In this document: one piece after another, positions 1 to 10,730 of the stretch
How positions within the stretch are numbered: the first letter of the stretch is position 1
How the letters are laid out: the number at the start of each line of letters is the position of its first letter
Source of the DNA: Megamerina dolium
Lineage: Eukaryota; Arthropoda; Insecta; Diptera; Megamerinidae
Assembly (NCBI GenBank): GCA_963854835.1
Contig: OY978529.1
Coordinates: 3,630,501-3,694,500, forward strand
Direction: 5' to 3'
Length of the DNA: 64,000 nucleotides
Notes under the pieces: generated by a model
The model's input: the letters and a program-made list of their open reading frames with translations, nothing else
Told to the model about the DNA's origin: nothing
Databases searched by the model: none
Position numbers and translations under genes: made by a program

Positions 1-184
1 ACAGAGCAATGTTGCACAATCTGTTCGTTGTGGCGCTGCTTTCCTTTGAAAATAATTGCACGCCATTGGTGTCATTCAATTTGATATGAGAAGTTTTCTG
101 TTAGCATGATAGCTTCTTTCTTATTGTGTATATGATGGTACTCGTCTATATTCGCGCATAGAATAGCAAATAATGTATCAAAAC

Positions 185-1665
185 TTATTCAATAGAGCTT
201 CCGTGCATCAGACTATCTCGCGTAACGAAATTTATAGAAAATTTATTGTCAAAAAGTCGTGTGATAATTTGATTTTGAATAAAACGCAAACGGTTCGGAA
301 TTTTTCCAAATATTTTATATCGTTCGAAAGGCCACACAATAGGATTATTATGGTAAACGCGACTATTCCGTAGATATCTCACTCTTTCGGCCATATTATT
401 GATGACATTTTGCAGTATAACAATCTGCAGTACGTTTTTCAAGTCTGGAATCGTCTTCGAATCATTCAAATACACATTATCCTTCATGTAACCCCACAGA
501 AAAAAGTCTAACGGCGTCAAATCGAATGATCTGGGCGGCTAAGTCACATCACCGCGTCAAGAAATTACACGATTCGGGAATTTGAGACACAAAAAGTCCA
601 AATTGACGCGAGTTGTGTGTGGTGCAGAGCCGTTCTGTTGAAACCACTTATCGTCCAGACCCTGAGCTTCAATCTCCGACACAAAATAGTCCTTCAGCAT
701 AGTGTGGTACCGCTTAGAATTGAAATTGTTGGTGTTTCCGTCCTCATCTTCGCAAAAAATACGGCCCGATGATGCCTCCGACCCATAAAACGCAGTGACT
801 CGCGGTGGATGCATTAGCTTCTCAACAATGACATAAAAAAAAAAAAAAATAAATATGTGGCACTTAAAGCCCCAAAGGGCTCATTGGCCGAGCTTCTCTT
901 CCATTACTGTTGTGCGTCTTAAATTTTGGACAGTATTAGAATGGACCTACTTATTTTAGCCGGTTCCGAACGGCAGAACACTTGTGACATCACTTTTTCT
1001 AAGCTTTGTCACAGAGTTCTTTTTAGAAGCTTTTTCATGGCAAGTTGTTACTGTCGGAAGAATTGCCAATTGCTTGCCGACAGGTGGGTACCGTTCGAAA
1101 GAAAAATCTTTTCGATATTAAATTTGTTATGCATCAGCGGGGTATTGAACCACGACCTACAGATCAGAAGGCGAACACACTAACCACTGAGCTACGGCAC
1201 CCACAATGACATCATTGTCATTTATTTTTCGAGCCCGATTTCCGAGCCACAAATACGGCAGTTTTGCTTGTTAACATAGTCGCCGAGGTTGAAATGAGCC
1301 TCATCCGAAAAGAAAAGAAAAATCATCATCCTCAGCAATCATTTGCAGGGCCCCATCAGCGATTGTACGGCGTTGTGCATGGTCACGCGGCAACAGCTGT
1401 TGCGTCATTTAGACTTTATATGGGTGTAACTTCAAGTCCAAGCGCAAAATTCGATGCATGGAGTTCGTGGAAACGGCCAATTGTTGCGAACGATGGCGAA
1501 TAGACATTCCGGGGGACTCGACGACACTTTAACTTACGGCAGCAATAATCTCAGCACTGCGTGCATTCCGCACTCTGGTTGGATTCGGAACATCCAGTAC
1601 GGACCAAGTTTGATAAATAATTTATTCACAATGTTGCGCAAAATTGTTTCACTAATGTGGTGATT
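185..1665 (-). mobile_element. Decayed Tc1/mariner-superfamily transposase, split by a SINE
   Basis: Read on the minus strand, pieces of one DDE transposase run in order from about 1665 to 185. The N-terminal part has SIRHRSQQL (about 1500). A catalytic block FSDEAHF followed by YVNKQNCRI lies near 1300-1240. After a SINE insertion (835-1202) it resumes with HPPRVTAFYG near 812 and LDDKWFQQNGS near 640, and ends with PPRSFDLTPLDFFLWGY near 540-485. This block order and the LTPLDFFLWG signature belong to a transposase group widespread in arthropod genomes. It is a dead copy: several frame breaks and stops are present, and the second catalytic Asp, normally in QQDGA, is Asn here. I found no convincing terminal repeats. 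The superfamily assignment is firm; the family name is not. Confidence 0.8.
835..1202 (-). mobile_element. tRNA-derived SINE, near full length, with 10-bp target duplication
   Basis: This is the reverse complement of a family seen about ten times in the window. The head, at the high-coordinate end, carries a Pol III A-box-like sequence (GTAGCTCAGTGG) and a region where the B box GGTTCAATCCC is partly changed. The body carries the family landmarks TTCGAACGGTACCCACCTG, TTGTCACAGAG and GGTTCCGAACGGCAGAA on one strand or the other. In the SINE's own orientation the 3' end is GTGCCACATATTTA followed by a run of T. The insertion is bounded by ACAATGACAT at 825-834 and 1203-1212, a perfect target-site duplication. 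It landed inside the older transposase copy. Confidence 0.85.
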
Positions 1666-1694
1666 GGAACCCCATTTTTTTTTTTTTTTGTGAT

Positions 1695-2140
1695 TCAATC
1701 GTAGCGTCACCATCATCTACTATGAGCTACTCCCCTACGGCCAAACTTTTAATTCGGACATGTGCTGTCAACAATTGGAACGTCTGAAGGAAGCAATCGC
1801 CCAGAAGCGGCCAACTTTGGCCAATAGGGGATGAATTGTGTTCCACCAGGACAACGCCAGGCCACACACATCGATAGTGACTCGCCAGAAGCTCCGAGAG
1901 CTTGGTTGAGAGGTTCTTATGTATCCACCTTATAGTCCGGACCAAGAGAAGCTTGTGAAAATCAACTGACCCTGTTTTTTGCCAATAGGAAAGAGGGTTT
2001 CTATGAGAGTAGCATTATGAAACAAAAAGTTATCAAACAAAACGGTGCATATTTTACCTAAATCGGATCATTCTAACTATGCTAAATAAAACCTTCAATT
2101 TAATGCAAAAATAATGGATTTCTTTTCACTAGACCTAATA
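1695..2140 (+). mobile_element. Mariner transposase, 3' fragment
   Basis: The plus strand translates to pieces of a DD34D mariner transposase: IIYYELLPYGQT-like sequence near 1715-1745, CQQLERLKEAI near 1770, FHQDNARPHTSIVTRQKLREL near 1840-1905, and MYPPYSPD near 1920. The QDN motif holds the second catalytic Asp and SPD the third. In-frame stops (for example after ANRG and after ELG) make it non-coding. The right end at about 2112-2140 (GGATTTCTTTTCACTAGACC) matches the reverse complement of the left end of the mariner at 35.77 kb, so both belong to one family. The 5' half is absent. Confidence 0.8.
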
Positions 2141-3140
2141 TTTGTTCAGTCCGACTCAGTCCATTTTCAAATATACATAATTATAGGTAAATGGTTGCTC
2201 AATTGTCAATTTTTAATTGCATCCCTCAAAAGGAAATCCATTGGTGGTCAATCGCAGTTTCACCGAAGTCAAGGGACGTCACAAATTTGATGTTTACAGA
2301 TTGTCGAATCAATAATGTGACACATTCTTCACTTAAAATCAAAAGCAGCACATTATCTCATAACAACTTCGTTACGGTTGCGACAGGGGCTCCACCACTA
2401 CCACATTTGATTTATATGTATGATTTTCATATATATTTTTGCTACTAGAAAAATTGCAAAACAACAAAATATAATCGTTATTATTAAGTATCATCCTATA
2501 TCAACAAACAACTATACATTATATTCGAAATTAGTGATATCATAAAATAGCTTGGGAAAAAAAAACTCATAATCCATGAACTTTGATGCTCATATGTATA
2601 TTGTTTGGTGTATTTTAGTTGGAAAATGAAAAAATCACTAAAGCATCATTGTTAGAACATCATCATGTCAGCAGCAGCAGCAGCAGCAGCAATTGTAGAC
2701 GACCAAACATAACAACATATTGCTGCTACTCATCAATAATATTGAAAGAGAAAAATATGCATCGTATACATCGTATTGAAGCAGCATTGAACGGAATTAA
2801 GTCTCAAGTGATGAACAAACGCAAAAGAAGAAGAAGAAGAAGAAGAAGAAGCAATGAAATCAAAAAATTATACAACAAGCAATACTACTATAGAATTGTA
2901 CAACAATATTCTACCATAATTTCTGCGAAGGCTGTATGATATATACCTAGCCTCGGTAAGAACTGGGTTTAGCAAATGCTTTCAATGAGAATTGGCAATA
3001 GCAAATGCTTTCAATGAATTTTATTTTATTTGGAATGGAAATGTAATCTTATTACTCCGATAAAGTATAATGGACAAATTGCTCCGTCTGACCGATATCC
3101 ATATATATTGTCGGAGCTGTCAGTTAGCTGCTTTTTCTGT
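2141..3140. other. AT-rich stretch without a supportable gene
   Basis: Short open frames exist but consist of low-complexity sequence, including CAG near 2673-2691 and AAG near 2825-2850. I see no domain, splice pattern or transposon signature. The end of the stretch merges into the degenerate first unit of the 153-bp array. Confidence 0.5.
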
Positions 3141-3144
3141 ATGT

Positions 3145-4110
3145 TTCAAAGTGGCATTTTTGAAACACAGTTCTGTTCCGTCTGTTCACAAATTAGTAAG
3201 CTATCCAACTTGAAACTTGGTACATATGATTATATTTCCCAATCAATGCACTATTTTGAGAACACACTCATTCGGATAAAAAAAACGTCTACCTTCCATA
3301 CAAAAGTATGTTTTCAAATGTATGATTTCACACTTTATGCACGAAAATATAAAGTTATAAAGCTGAAATTTGGTGCATACAATTATATTTTGTAGTTAAT
3401 AGGTTCTCTTATGAATAAGCTTAATCGGTTGAAAACTACACCTACCTCCCATACAAAAGTATGTTTTCAAATGTATGATTTTACACTTTATGCACGAAAA
3501 TATAAAGTTATAATGCTTAAACTTGGTGCATACCATTATATTTTGTAGTTAATAGGTTCTCTTAAGAATAAGCTTAATCGGTTGAAAACTACACCTACCT
3601 CCCATACAAAAGTATGTTTTCAAATGTATGATTTCACACTTTATGCACGAAAATATAAAGTTATAAAGCTGAAATTTGGTGCATACCATTATATTTTGTA
3701 GTTAATAGGTTGTTTTAAGAATGGACTTAATCGGTTGAAAACTACACCTACCTCCCATACAAAAGTATGTTTTCAAATGTATGATTTCACACTTTATGCA
3801 CGAAAATATAAAATTATTTGTTTGAAACTTGCCATATATGATTCCATTCTCAAATGAATGATCGAGATTAAAAATGAGGCAAATCGGATGAAAATTACAG
3901 CTACTTTGCATACAAAAGTATGCTTCCATGTGTATCTTTTCACACTTTTCACCCAAAAATATAAAGCTATTTCGTTGAAATTTGGTACATATGATTAAAT
4001 TAAGTAAATAATGAACGTGTGCAAAAATAGATGGAATCGGATGAAAATCATGCCTACTTCACATACAAATGTCAGCTTTCGTATGAATGTTTTCACAGTT
4101 TTCGCAACTT
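3145..4110 (+). repeat. 153-bp tandem repeat array, about six units
   Basis: The anchor CATACAAA recurs at 3297, 3450, 3603, 3756, 3909 and 4062, always exactly 153 bp apart. Each unit reads roughly CTACCTCCCATACAAAAGTA, then a TTTCACACTTTATGCACG block, AAAATATAAAGTTAT, a GCTGAAATTTGGTGCATA block, and TTAATCGGTTGAAAA. The central units (3410-3830) are nearly identical, while the outer ones are clearly diverged but keep the spacing. The anchor CATAC-AAAA-GTATG is itself a short inverted repeat. Open frames across the array do not continue from unit to unit, so I treat it as non-coding. The same family appears at 40.9-42.5 kb (reverse orientation) and 52.6-53.5 kb. Confidence 0.93.
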
Positions 4111-4620
4111 ATAAGATGTTTTCTTACGTTCAAGGCTATGTATATATCATACAGCTATAATATTACCAACTACTACTACTACTATCTACTACAAATAGCT
4201 GTTAGTGTTATGTACTATGTACTTGTATAGAGCATTGTGACGTCAACAGAGCATTAAGTAGTAGCAACATGCAGCGCTCGACCATTAAAATGAATTGCAT
4301 TGCCACTTAATGCCAACAACAACAAAAACAACAACAACATGTCGAAATTTCGTACTATCGCACTCAATTGATGATGACTCTGATGATGATGATGATGATG
4401 ATGATGATGACGATGATATACACAAACACAACAATCACATAAACATAGAAGAAAGCAAATACTCCAAAGGAAATGATGAAGCTAAACAACATTTTTGATC
4501 ACGAAGAAGCAGAAGAAGAAGAAGAAGCATAAAATATAGAAACTAAGTTGAAGAATATAAAATCCGTAACTTTTCTATATATTCAACGAAAGTACAAACA
4601 TACATTTTAATGTTCGCATA

Positions 4621-4669
<49 letters not shown>

Positions 4670-5630
4670 GTTACTCGTAGTTGTATAAGCCATTTCAATA
4701 AAAATGAATTGCTACACGCTTGTATTGATGCCAACATGGATGTAGTGGCAGCAGCAGAAGGAATTACAACAACAATATGAGTAATAATAATGACAGCGAA
4801 CAGAAGCTACATATTGTTGCCACTGATATTATTCCACTAGCATCACCACTACATATTGCTATTGCTACCATATAATAGTGCATCGTATATGCTTTACTAT
4901 TGCACAATAGTCCAACAAACCGGAAGTACTACATACATAAACACATATATACTATATTTATATGTATATATCTGAGTAAGTCAATTACTTTTGAAATTCT
5001 AAAGAAGCCATAAAGGATGATGGAGAAGTATTCGCATATATAAATATGGTATGTATGTAGTACAGTGTAGAAAAATTGTATTTTCCTTGGTTTTTGTGAG
5101 TTCATCTTACACAAATTTCATGCAACACTAACATTGGTTAGTGCAAAAAAAATAAAAAATAAAAACAACCAACAACCAGTCAACCAGTCAGCAGCCATCA
5201 TCAACTTCATCGACATCAACATGACAATAATTTTAAATGTGCATTAAAATAAATTTATTCCATGCATCCATTGATGGTTTCTTTCTTTATATATTTCTCT
5301 CTCACTCACTCCCGCTCTATCTCTTTTCATTTTACTTCACATTTTCACTGTACTTTATTTTAATGTTGTTGTCTTGTTTGTTGAAAATGTAGCATAAAAC
5401 TTAGTTATACACTAGTGGCTCGTTGTTACGTTGAGCGTCTTTCGAAAAGATGTTTTATTTCGAAAAAAAAAAAAAAAATAACTTTGATAATGTCTTTACA
5501 CATTTCGAATCTCAATGAAATCTTTTTTCTTTTACTTCTTATTGATATCGGAGTCTCATGAGAAAACCCCGTCCATACATGTGGTGGCCTGTCAATAAGA
5601 CACTGACCCGTAATGACAAGCAACATTGAT
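4111..5630. other. Non-coding, microsatellite-rich stretch
   Basis: It contains a GAT/ATG run near 4379-4413, a TAG run at 4620-4663, and CAA- and CAG-rich patches. Open frames here are made of the repeats themselves (poly-Asp, poly-Leu) and have no independent support. Confidence 0.6.
4620..4663. repeat. (TAG)n microsatellite
   Basis: About 14 consecutive TAG triplets followed by a slightly impure TGG/TAG end. Confidence 0.95.
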
Positions 5631-5633
5631 GTC

Positions 5634-6030
5634 TTCTTCTTCTTCTTCTTCTTATGTGGCCATAACAACCGATGATCGATTTAGGCCGAACATATAATGC
5701 GGCGTCAGTCTTCTCTGTTCTTCGCTTGCCAGCGTCAATTGGATATTCCAAGCGCCACCAGGTTACCCATCCCTTGGTCCTTTCAACGGAGGTTTGGTCT
5801 TCCTCTTCTTCTGCGTCCTCCAGCGGATGTCGAATTAAATACCCTCTTCGCTGGAGCGTCTTCTTCACACTTGGTCCTTCCAACGGAGGTTTGGTCCTCC
5901 TCTTTTTCTGCGTCCTCCAGCGGGTGCCGTATTAAATACCCTCTTCGCTGGAGCGCCTTCTTCCATTCGCTCGACATGACCTAGCCGACGCAGCAGCTGG
6001 ATTTTGATACGCCTTAGTATGTCAATGTCA
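5634..6030 (-). mobile_element. RTE-like LINE, 3' end fragment
   Basis: In minus-strand reading this is the C-terminus of an RTE-like reverse transcriptase polyprotein: landmarks such as GGRRRRGRP, alternating with RVFNSTSAG and HPLEDAEEEEDQTS variants, then the 3' end CGGTTGTTATGGCCACATAAG continuing into an AAG microsatellite at 5634-5655. Several other copies in the window (13.9, 23.5, 43.5 and 61.7 kb) share the segment. This copy is 5'-truncated, and its coding part carries a tandem duplication listed separately. Confidence 0.8.
5773..5968. repeat. 97-bp tandem duplication inside the RTE-like fragment
   Basis: The segment beginning CTTGGTCCTTTCAACGGAGG at 5773 recurs at 5870, an offset of 97 bp, with a few substitutions between copies. 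It spans the Arg-rich GGRRRRGRP coding region of the LINE C-terminus. Other RTE-like copies have a single version, so the duplication is private to this copy. Confidence 0.85.
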
Positions 6031-6179
6031 GCAGCAGCAGTATGTCAATGTCAGCGTATAGCGCATACAGAAAGTCTAGTGTGTCGAAAACAGATCAGAG
6101 AAGCATATGAGTCAATAATATTTGAAAAGTTCAACCAATTTCTCATAGGTTTCATTTCATAGCATTATGAAGTATGAAA

Positions 6180-6362
6180 TTACTCAGTGGTTAATGTGTT
6201 GGGCTGAAGCATAACAAATTTAATATCGAAAAGTTTTTATTTCGAACGGTACCTACTTGTCGGCAAGCAATTTGCAATTCTTCCGGCAGTAATAACTTGC
6301 CATGGAAAAGCTTATTCAAGAACTCTGTGACAAAGCTCAGAAAAAGTGATGTCACAAGGGTT
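6180..6362 (+). mobile_element. SINE, left half (split by the Jockey-like LINE)
   Basis: It starts near CTCAGTGGTTAATGTGTTGG (A-box region) and continues with the family body: GCTGAAGCATAACAAATTTA, TTCGAACGGTACC, TTCCGGCAGTAA, TCTGTGACAAAGCTCAG and GATGTCACAAGGG. About 40 bp including the B box is deleted from the head. The remaining part of the same SINE lies at 10893-11050, beyond the inserted LINE. Confidence 0.87.
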
Positions 6363-6471
6363 TCGCGAAAGTCACCAATAAGAGTGGACGTCTTTCTTTC
6401 GATTTTTAGAAAAAAAAAAAAAAAAAAAAAACAAATAAAATAATATCGTTTGCAAACAATTTGTTTATAAT

Positions 6472-8085
6472 ATGAGTGTTCAGCGCTCTCCTCCCCGGCA
6501 ACGGCAATCGCCTATTAATGTGTGTGTAAACAATAATTTGCAATCACCCGCGCAAACCCCCGCGATAAGTGCATTATCAAATAAAACAGTTGATACACAC
6601 TGCACAAGTGAAAGTAACAGTGCAAATCTTTTGCCTGCACATATTAAAAATTCATCAAATTTTGCAACAACAATAAATACAGACAAAAAAAATAATTTGT
6701 TCTATCGTGATATACTATCTCCCTCTATACCGTGGAGTGTACAATGTGCTTCTCCTGCTGTAACACCAACAGCTACAACATCAAAGCAATCAAATAACGG
6801 CACTTCTACTGAAGTGCATGACCCAGTAGTTAAAGCAACTAGTGCGATGACTAATAAAGAACCAGTTGCTGTTCAAACTGGTATTGATCGCTACATTACT
6901 GTAGTAAAGCGAAAGAGAAGTCCGCAAAATTCAAAACAAATGAATTCAACAAAAATTCAAAAACAGAACACTGTCCCTATTAGTTCGGAAAATAGATACG
7001 CTCTGCTTTCAGGTGATGAAAGTGACGAAAATATTATCTCCAAGAAAAATTTCAAACCCCCACCCATTTTCTTGAGAGAACGCAACTCAGATAAGTTGAT
7101 TTCTAGAATTACAAGTCTTATAGGACCAAAGAATTTCCATGTTGTTCCTATTCGCAAAGGCCAAATTGAGGAAACAAAAGTGCAAATCTACAGCGAAACT
7201 CATTATCGCAAAGTAATAGCGGAATTTGATGCTGTAAAAAAGAATTACTACACATATCAGCTAAAAAGTAGTAAGGGCTTAATCGTTGTACTCAAAGGCG
7301 TCGAACCCAACGTTGATATTAACGAAATCAAACTTGCCCTTCAGGAAGAAGGGTTTCAAGCCAAAACAGTATTCAACATTCTCAACAAGAGCAATATACC
7401 TCAACCGTTATATCGTATTGAGCTTCAGCCTGAAACAAAACCCCTAAAAAAAGGTGAGGTACACCCCATATATAAAATTCGATATTTATTGCATCGCAAA
7501 ATCACAATCGAAGAACCCCATAAGAGAACTGGACCTCCTCAGTGCAGCAACTGCCAAGAATATGGACATACTAAGACATATTGTACCCTGCCAGCTGTTT
7601 GTGTGATTTGTGGAGATCTCCATAAATCAAACATATGCCCAAAATCTAAAGACGATGCTAGCATGAAAAAATGCAGCAATTGTGGAGGTAATCACACTGC
7701 AAATTATAGAGGTTGTCCAGTATATGCAACCCTAAAGCTAAATTTCTCCGCTAACAATCAACCTCTAAAACCAGTTGAGCAAACTCAGATAGCCAACTCA
7801 AGTAAGAGACAAAATATTGATGCAACACAATTCTTCTCTGCAATCCCAAACAAGAATCAAACCAATTCATACGCTAGCGTGTTAAAACAAAACCTACACC
7901 AACAAAGTAACGTAAATAATGAGCAGAAACACTCACTGCCAACCCAACAGCCAAGTACTCTTGAACATTTGCTTCAAACATTAATTCAGAATATGAACCA
8001 ATTCATGAACTCAATGCAAACAATGATGCAAGAAATGATGAAAAATCAATCGATGTTACTCCAAACATTGCTATCCAGACCATGA
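6472..8085 (+). CDS. LINE ORF1: Gag-like RNA-binding protein with three CCHC knuckles
   Basis: The frame is intact, 537 residues. The N-terminal third is Ser/Thr/Asn/Gln-rich and low in structure. The middle (about 200-345) resembles the region that precedes zinc knuckles in Jockey-type Gag proteins. Three CCHC knuckles follow at about 355-425: CSNCQEYGHTKTYC (C-x2-C-x4-H-x4-C), CVICGDLHKSNIC (C-x2-C-x3-H-x4-C) and CSNCGGNHTANYRGC (C-x2-C-x3-H-x6-C). The C-terminus is rich in Met, Gln and Leu (about 490-537) and could form a coiled coil. In this family ORF1 packages the element's RNA into a ribonucleoprotein. The ATG at 6472 is the first after the 5' UTR A-run. The stop overlaps the ORF2 start in ATGA, which fits termination-reinitiation, but that is inference. 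Confidence 0.92.
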   Translation: MSVQRSPPRQRQSPINVCVNNNLQSPAQTPAISALSNKTVDTHCTSESNSANLLPAHIKNSSNFATTINTDKKNNLFYRDILSPSIPWSVQCASPAVTPTATTSKQSNNGTSTEVHDPVVKATSAMTNKEPVAVQTGIDRYITVVKRKRSPQNSKQMNSTKIQKQNTVPISSENRYALLSGDESDENIISKKNFKPPPIFLRERNSDKLISRITSLIGPKNFHVVPIRKGQIEETKVQIYSETHYRKVIAEFDAVKKNYYTYQLKSSKGLIVVLKGVEPNVDINEIKLALQEEGFQAKTVFNILNKSNIPQPLYRIELQPETKPLKKGEVHPIYKIRYLLHRKITIEEPHKRTGPPQCSNCQEYGHTKTYCTLPAVCVICGDLHKSNICPKSKDDASMKKCSNCGGNHTANYRGCPVYATLKLNFSANNQPLKPVEQTQIANSSKRQNIDATQFFSAIPNKNQTNSYASVLKQNLHQQSNVNNEQKHSLPTQQPSTLEHLLQTLIQNMNQFMNSMQTMMQEMMKNQSMLLQTLLSRP

Positions 8086-10730
8086 GTTGTCTCAAGATAT
8101 GCCACTGGAACGCCAACGGCTTAAGCCAGCACCGTTTGGAGCTAATTCAATTCCTTGAATCCAACCAGATCGACATAATGATGATATCTGAGACCCATTT
8201 CACTGACAAAAATTGCTACCAAATACCATATTACAAACTGTACACTACAAATCATCCGCATGGTAAGGCACGCGGTTGAACTGCCATATTGATAAAAAGC
8301 AGAATAAAACATCATGTTCTCGAAGATTTCAGTAGCGTCTACTTGCAAGCAACATCTATATGTCTGGAAGAATACATCTCTAAGCTAGTAATATCTGCGA
8401 TATACTGTCCCCCAAGATACAGTATTACCGAACAACAATATAAAGAATTTTTCTCAACTCTTGGTAGCAAATTCTTGGTTGCTGGCGATTTCAACGCCAA
8501 ACACACTCACTGGGGCTCCCGCTTAATAACTCCAAAAGGCAGAAGACTATGTTCAATCATCACTAACCATGGCTACGATGTTATTTCAAATGGTCAACCG
8601 ACATATTGGCCGACGGACAAGAGGAAAATACCCGATCTCATAGACTTTGGAGTCGCCAAAGGTTTGCAGATGGAAAATATCTCCACAGAGTGTAATTATG
8701 ATCTATCATCTGACCACTCACCCACGGTAATATCTATAAAATCACCAAGCCCCCAAGGCAATTGCGTTAGAAAGAAAATAGACTGGTTAAAATTCAAGAA
8801 ATATATAAATTCCCATCTTCCTCTGAGTACTGTATTAAGAAATGGACACGATGTAGACTCAGCACTCGAAAAATTCAACCAGCTACTCTCATTAGCTCTC
8901 AGCTCAGCCACCTGCACAAAGGGATGCAAGCAATCAAAATATAGCCAATACACACCAGCAGACATTGAATTGCTAGTAAGACAGAAAAGAAGACTCCGAA
9001 GACAATGGCAAGAATTCAGATCACCGAATCTGAAAACACAGCTACAGCACTGCACTCGAAAGTTAAAGCAAGCCTTGAAAAATAAAAACAACAAAGAGTT
9101 AGAAGAGCACATAGCGAAATTAACACCTGGTGAAGCGTCAGACTACTCTTTGTGGAAATCAGCAAAAAAATCAAATCGGCCAATTCTCACTGATTCCCCC
9201 ATCCGTTTGAGTGACGGTAATTGGGCTAGAAGCAACTGTGAGAAGGGTTTGGCTTTTGCAAACCACCTAAAAAGTGTGTTTACACCCAATCCACCTTCTT
9301 CACAGTCCTCATTACCAAAATTAACTTCTCAACCTTGCTCAATAACGCTCAAAATTAAAAAAAAGGACATATTCAAAGCAATTTATAAAGATTTAAACCC
9401 AAAAAAATCACCTGGTCCAGATAAAATTACCGGTAAAATGATAAAAGAGCTACCTCCGGCTTCAGTAATTCATCTGATGCACATTTTCAATGCTATCCTT
9501 CGTATTAAACACTATCCCAAATGCTGGAAAACTTCAAAAATTATTATGATAGCAAAACCAGGAAAAGACCCTACAAAAGTTGCATCGTACAGACCTATCA
9601 GCCTCCTGCCTCTACTTTCTAAAGTATTCGAAAAGCTACTTGTCATGAATATAACTCCATTTATTAATCTCAACCAACTGATTCCTCAACATCAGTTTGG
9701 ATTTAGAAAACAGCACGGCACAATAGAACAAGTCCACCGCATTGTAACTCTGATAAGGAACACTTTTGAAGAAAAAAAGTATTGCTCAGCTGTCTTTCTT
9801 GATATCACTCAAGCTTTCGATAAAGTATGGCACGATGGCCTTATTTACAAACTCAAACTATTACTGCCTGCAAATGTCTCCTCATTGCTTAGTAGCTACC
9901 TCACGAAAAGACAATTTCTCGTACATCACAAGGATTACACAACAAATCCATTGGATATTCACGCTGGCGTTCCTCAAGGAAGCGTTTTGGGTCCCTTACT
10001 GTATCTCTTATACACTTCAGATATGCCCAACAATAACTATACATTCATATCGACCTTTGCTGATGATACGGCAATATTGTGCTCTCGCTCTAACCCCATA
10101 GAAGCTACTAAACTCCTGCAGACTCATGTCGATTCTCTCGAAATCTGGCTAGCAAAATGGCGTATAAAAGTCAATGAATCAAAGAGCGTACATGTAACCT
10201 TCACGCTAAGGCTAGATACATGTCCCCCTCTTAAAATTAATGGCCAATCAGTTCCACAATGTTCCTCAACAAAGTACTTGGGTATTCACCTCGACAGAAG
10301 GCTGACATGGAAAAATCACATAGAGGCAAAGAAAACTCAGATCAAGCTTAAAATGAATCAGTTATGGTGGCTGTTACACAAAAGATCAAAGTTGAATCTT
10401 GAATACAAAGTGCTATTATATAAAGCAATCCTGAAACCAATCTGGACTTATGGTATTCAGTTTTGGGGCACCGCATCTCCCTCTAATATCGAAAAATTGC
10501 AGCGAATACAATCCAAGTGTCTGCGAATTATTGTAAACGCGCCTTGGTATATGAGGAACGTTAACATCCATCGAGATTTAAATGTATCCACAATTTCTGA
10601 GGAAGTTGCAATGTACTGCAGAAGTTACATTCAAAAATTACACAATCATCCGAATCCCCTTGCTAGGCAATTGTTGCTGAGCAAGGGGCATCGTCGATTA
10701 AAAAGAAAAGACACACTGAATATGCTGTAA
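8082..10730 (+). pseudogene. LINE ORF2: endonuclease-reverse transcriptase with one in-frame TGA
   Basis: Translated from the ATG at 8082 the frame is open to 10730 (about 882 codons) except for a TGA at 8277-8279, codon 66, inside HGKARG-stop-TAIL. The usual residue there is probably Gly (GGA to TGA), which is inference. Domains in order: an apurinic-type endonuclease with WNANGL (about 7), ISETHF (about 32), GDFNAKHTHWG (about 134) and SDHSP (about 208); a linker; then reverse transcriptase with YRPISLLPLLSKVFEKLL (about 505), VFLDITQAFDKVWHDGL (about 570), GVPQGSVLGPLL (about 628), catalytic FADD (about 657) and KYLGIHLDRRLTWK (about 730). No RNase H follows. The restart ATG-like codon near 8289 would lose the first endonuclease motifs. 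Confidence 0.92.

Noticed and set aside
3030..3395. 121-residue open frame at the start of the 153-bp array
   Set aside because: It does not continue through the following units, and the related array has a 154-bp period that cannot keep a frame.
3702..3956. Cys-rich 51-residue protein repeat on the minus strand of the array
   Set aside because: 153 is divisible by three, so a repeat frame appears by itself; stops interrupt it after about one and a half units.
8696..9112. 138-residue minus-strand frame inside the LINE
   Set aside because: It is the shadow of ORF2, with no motif of its own.
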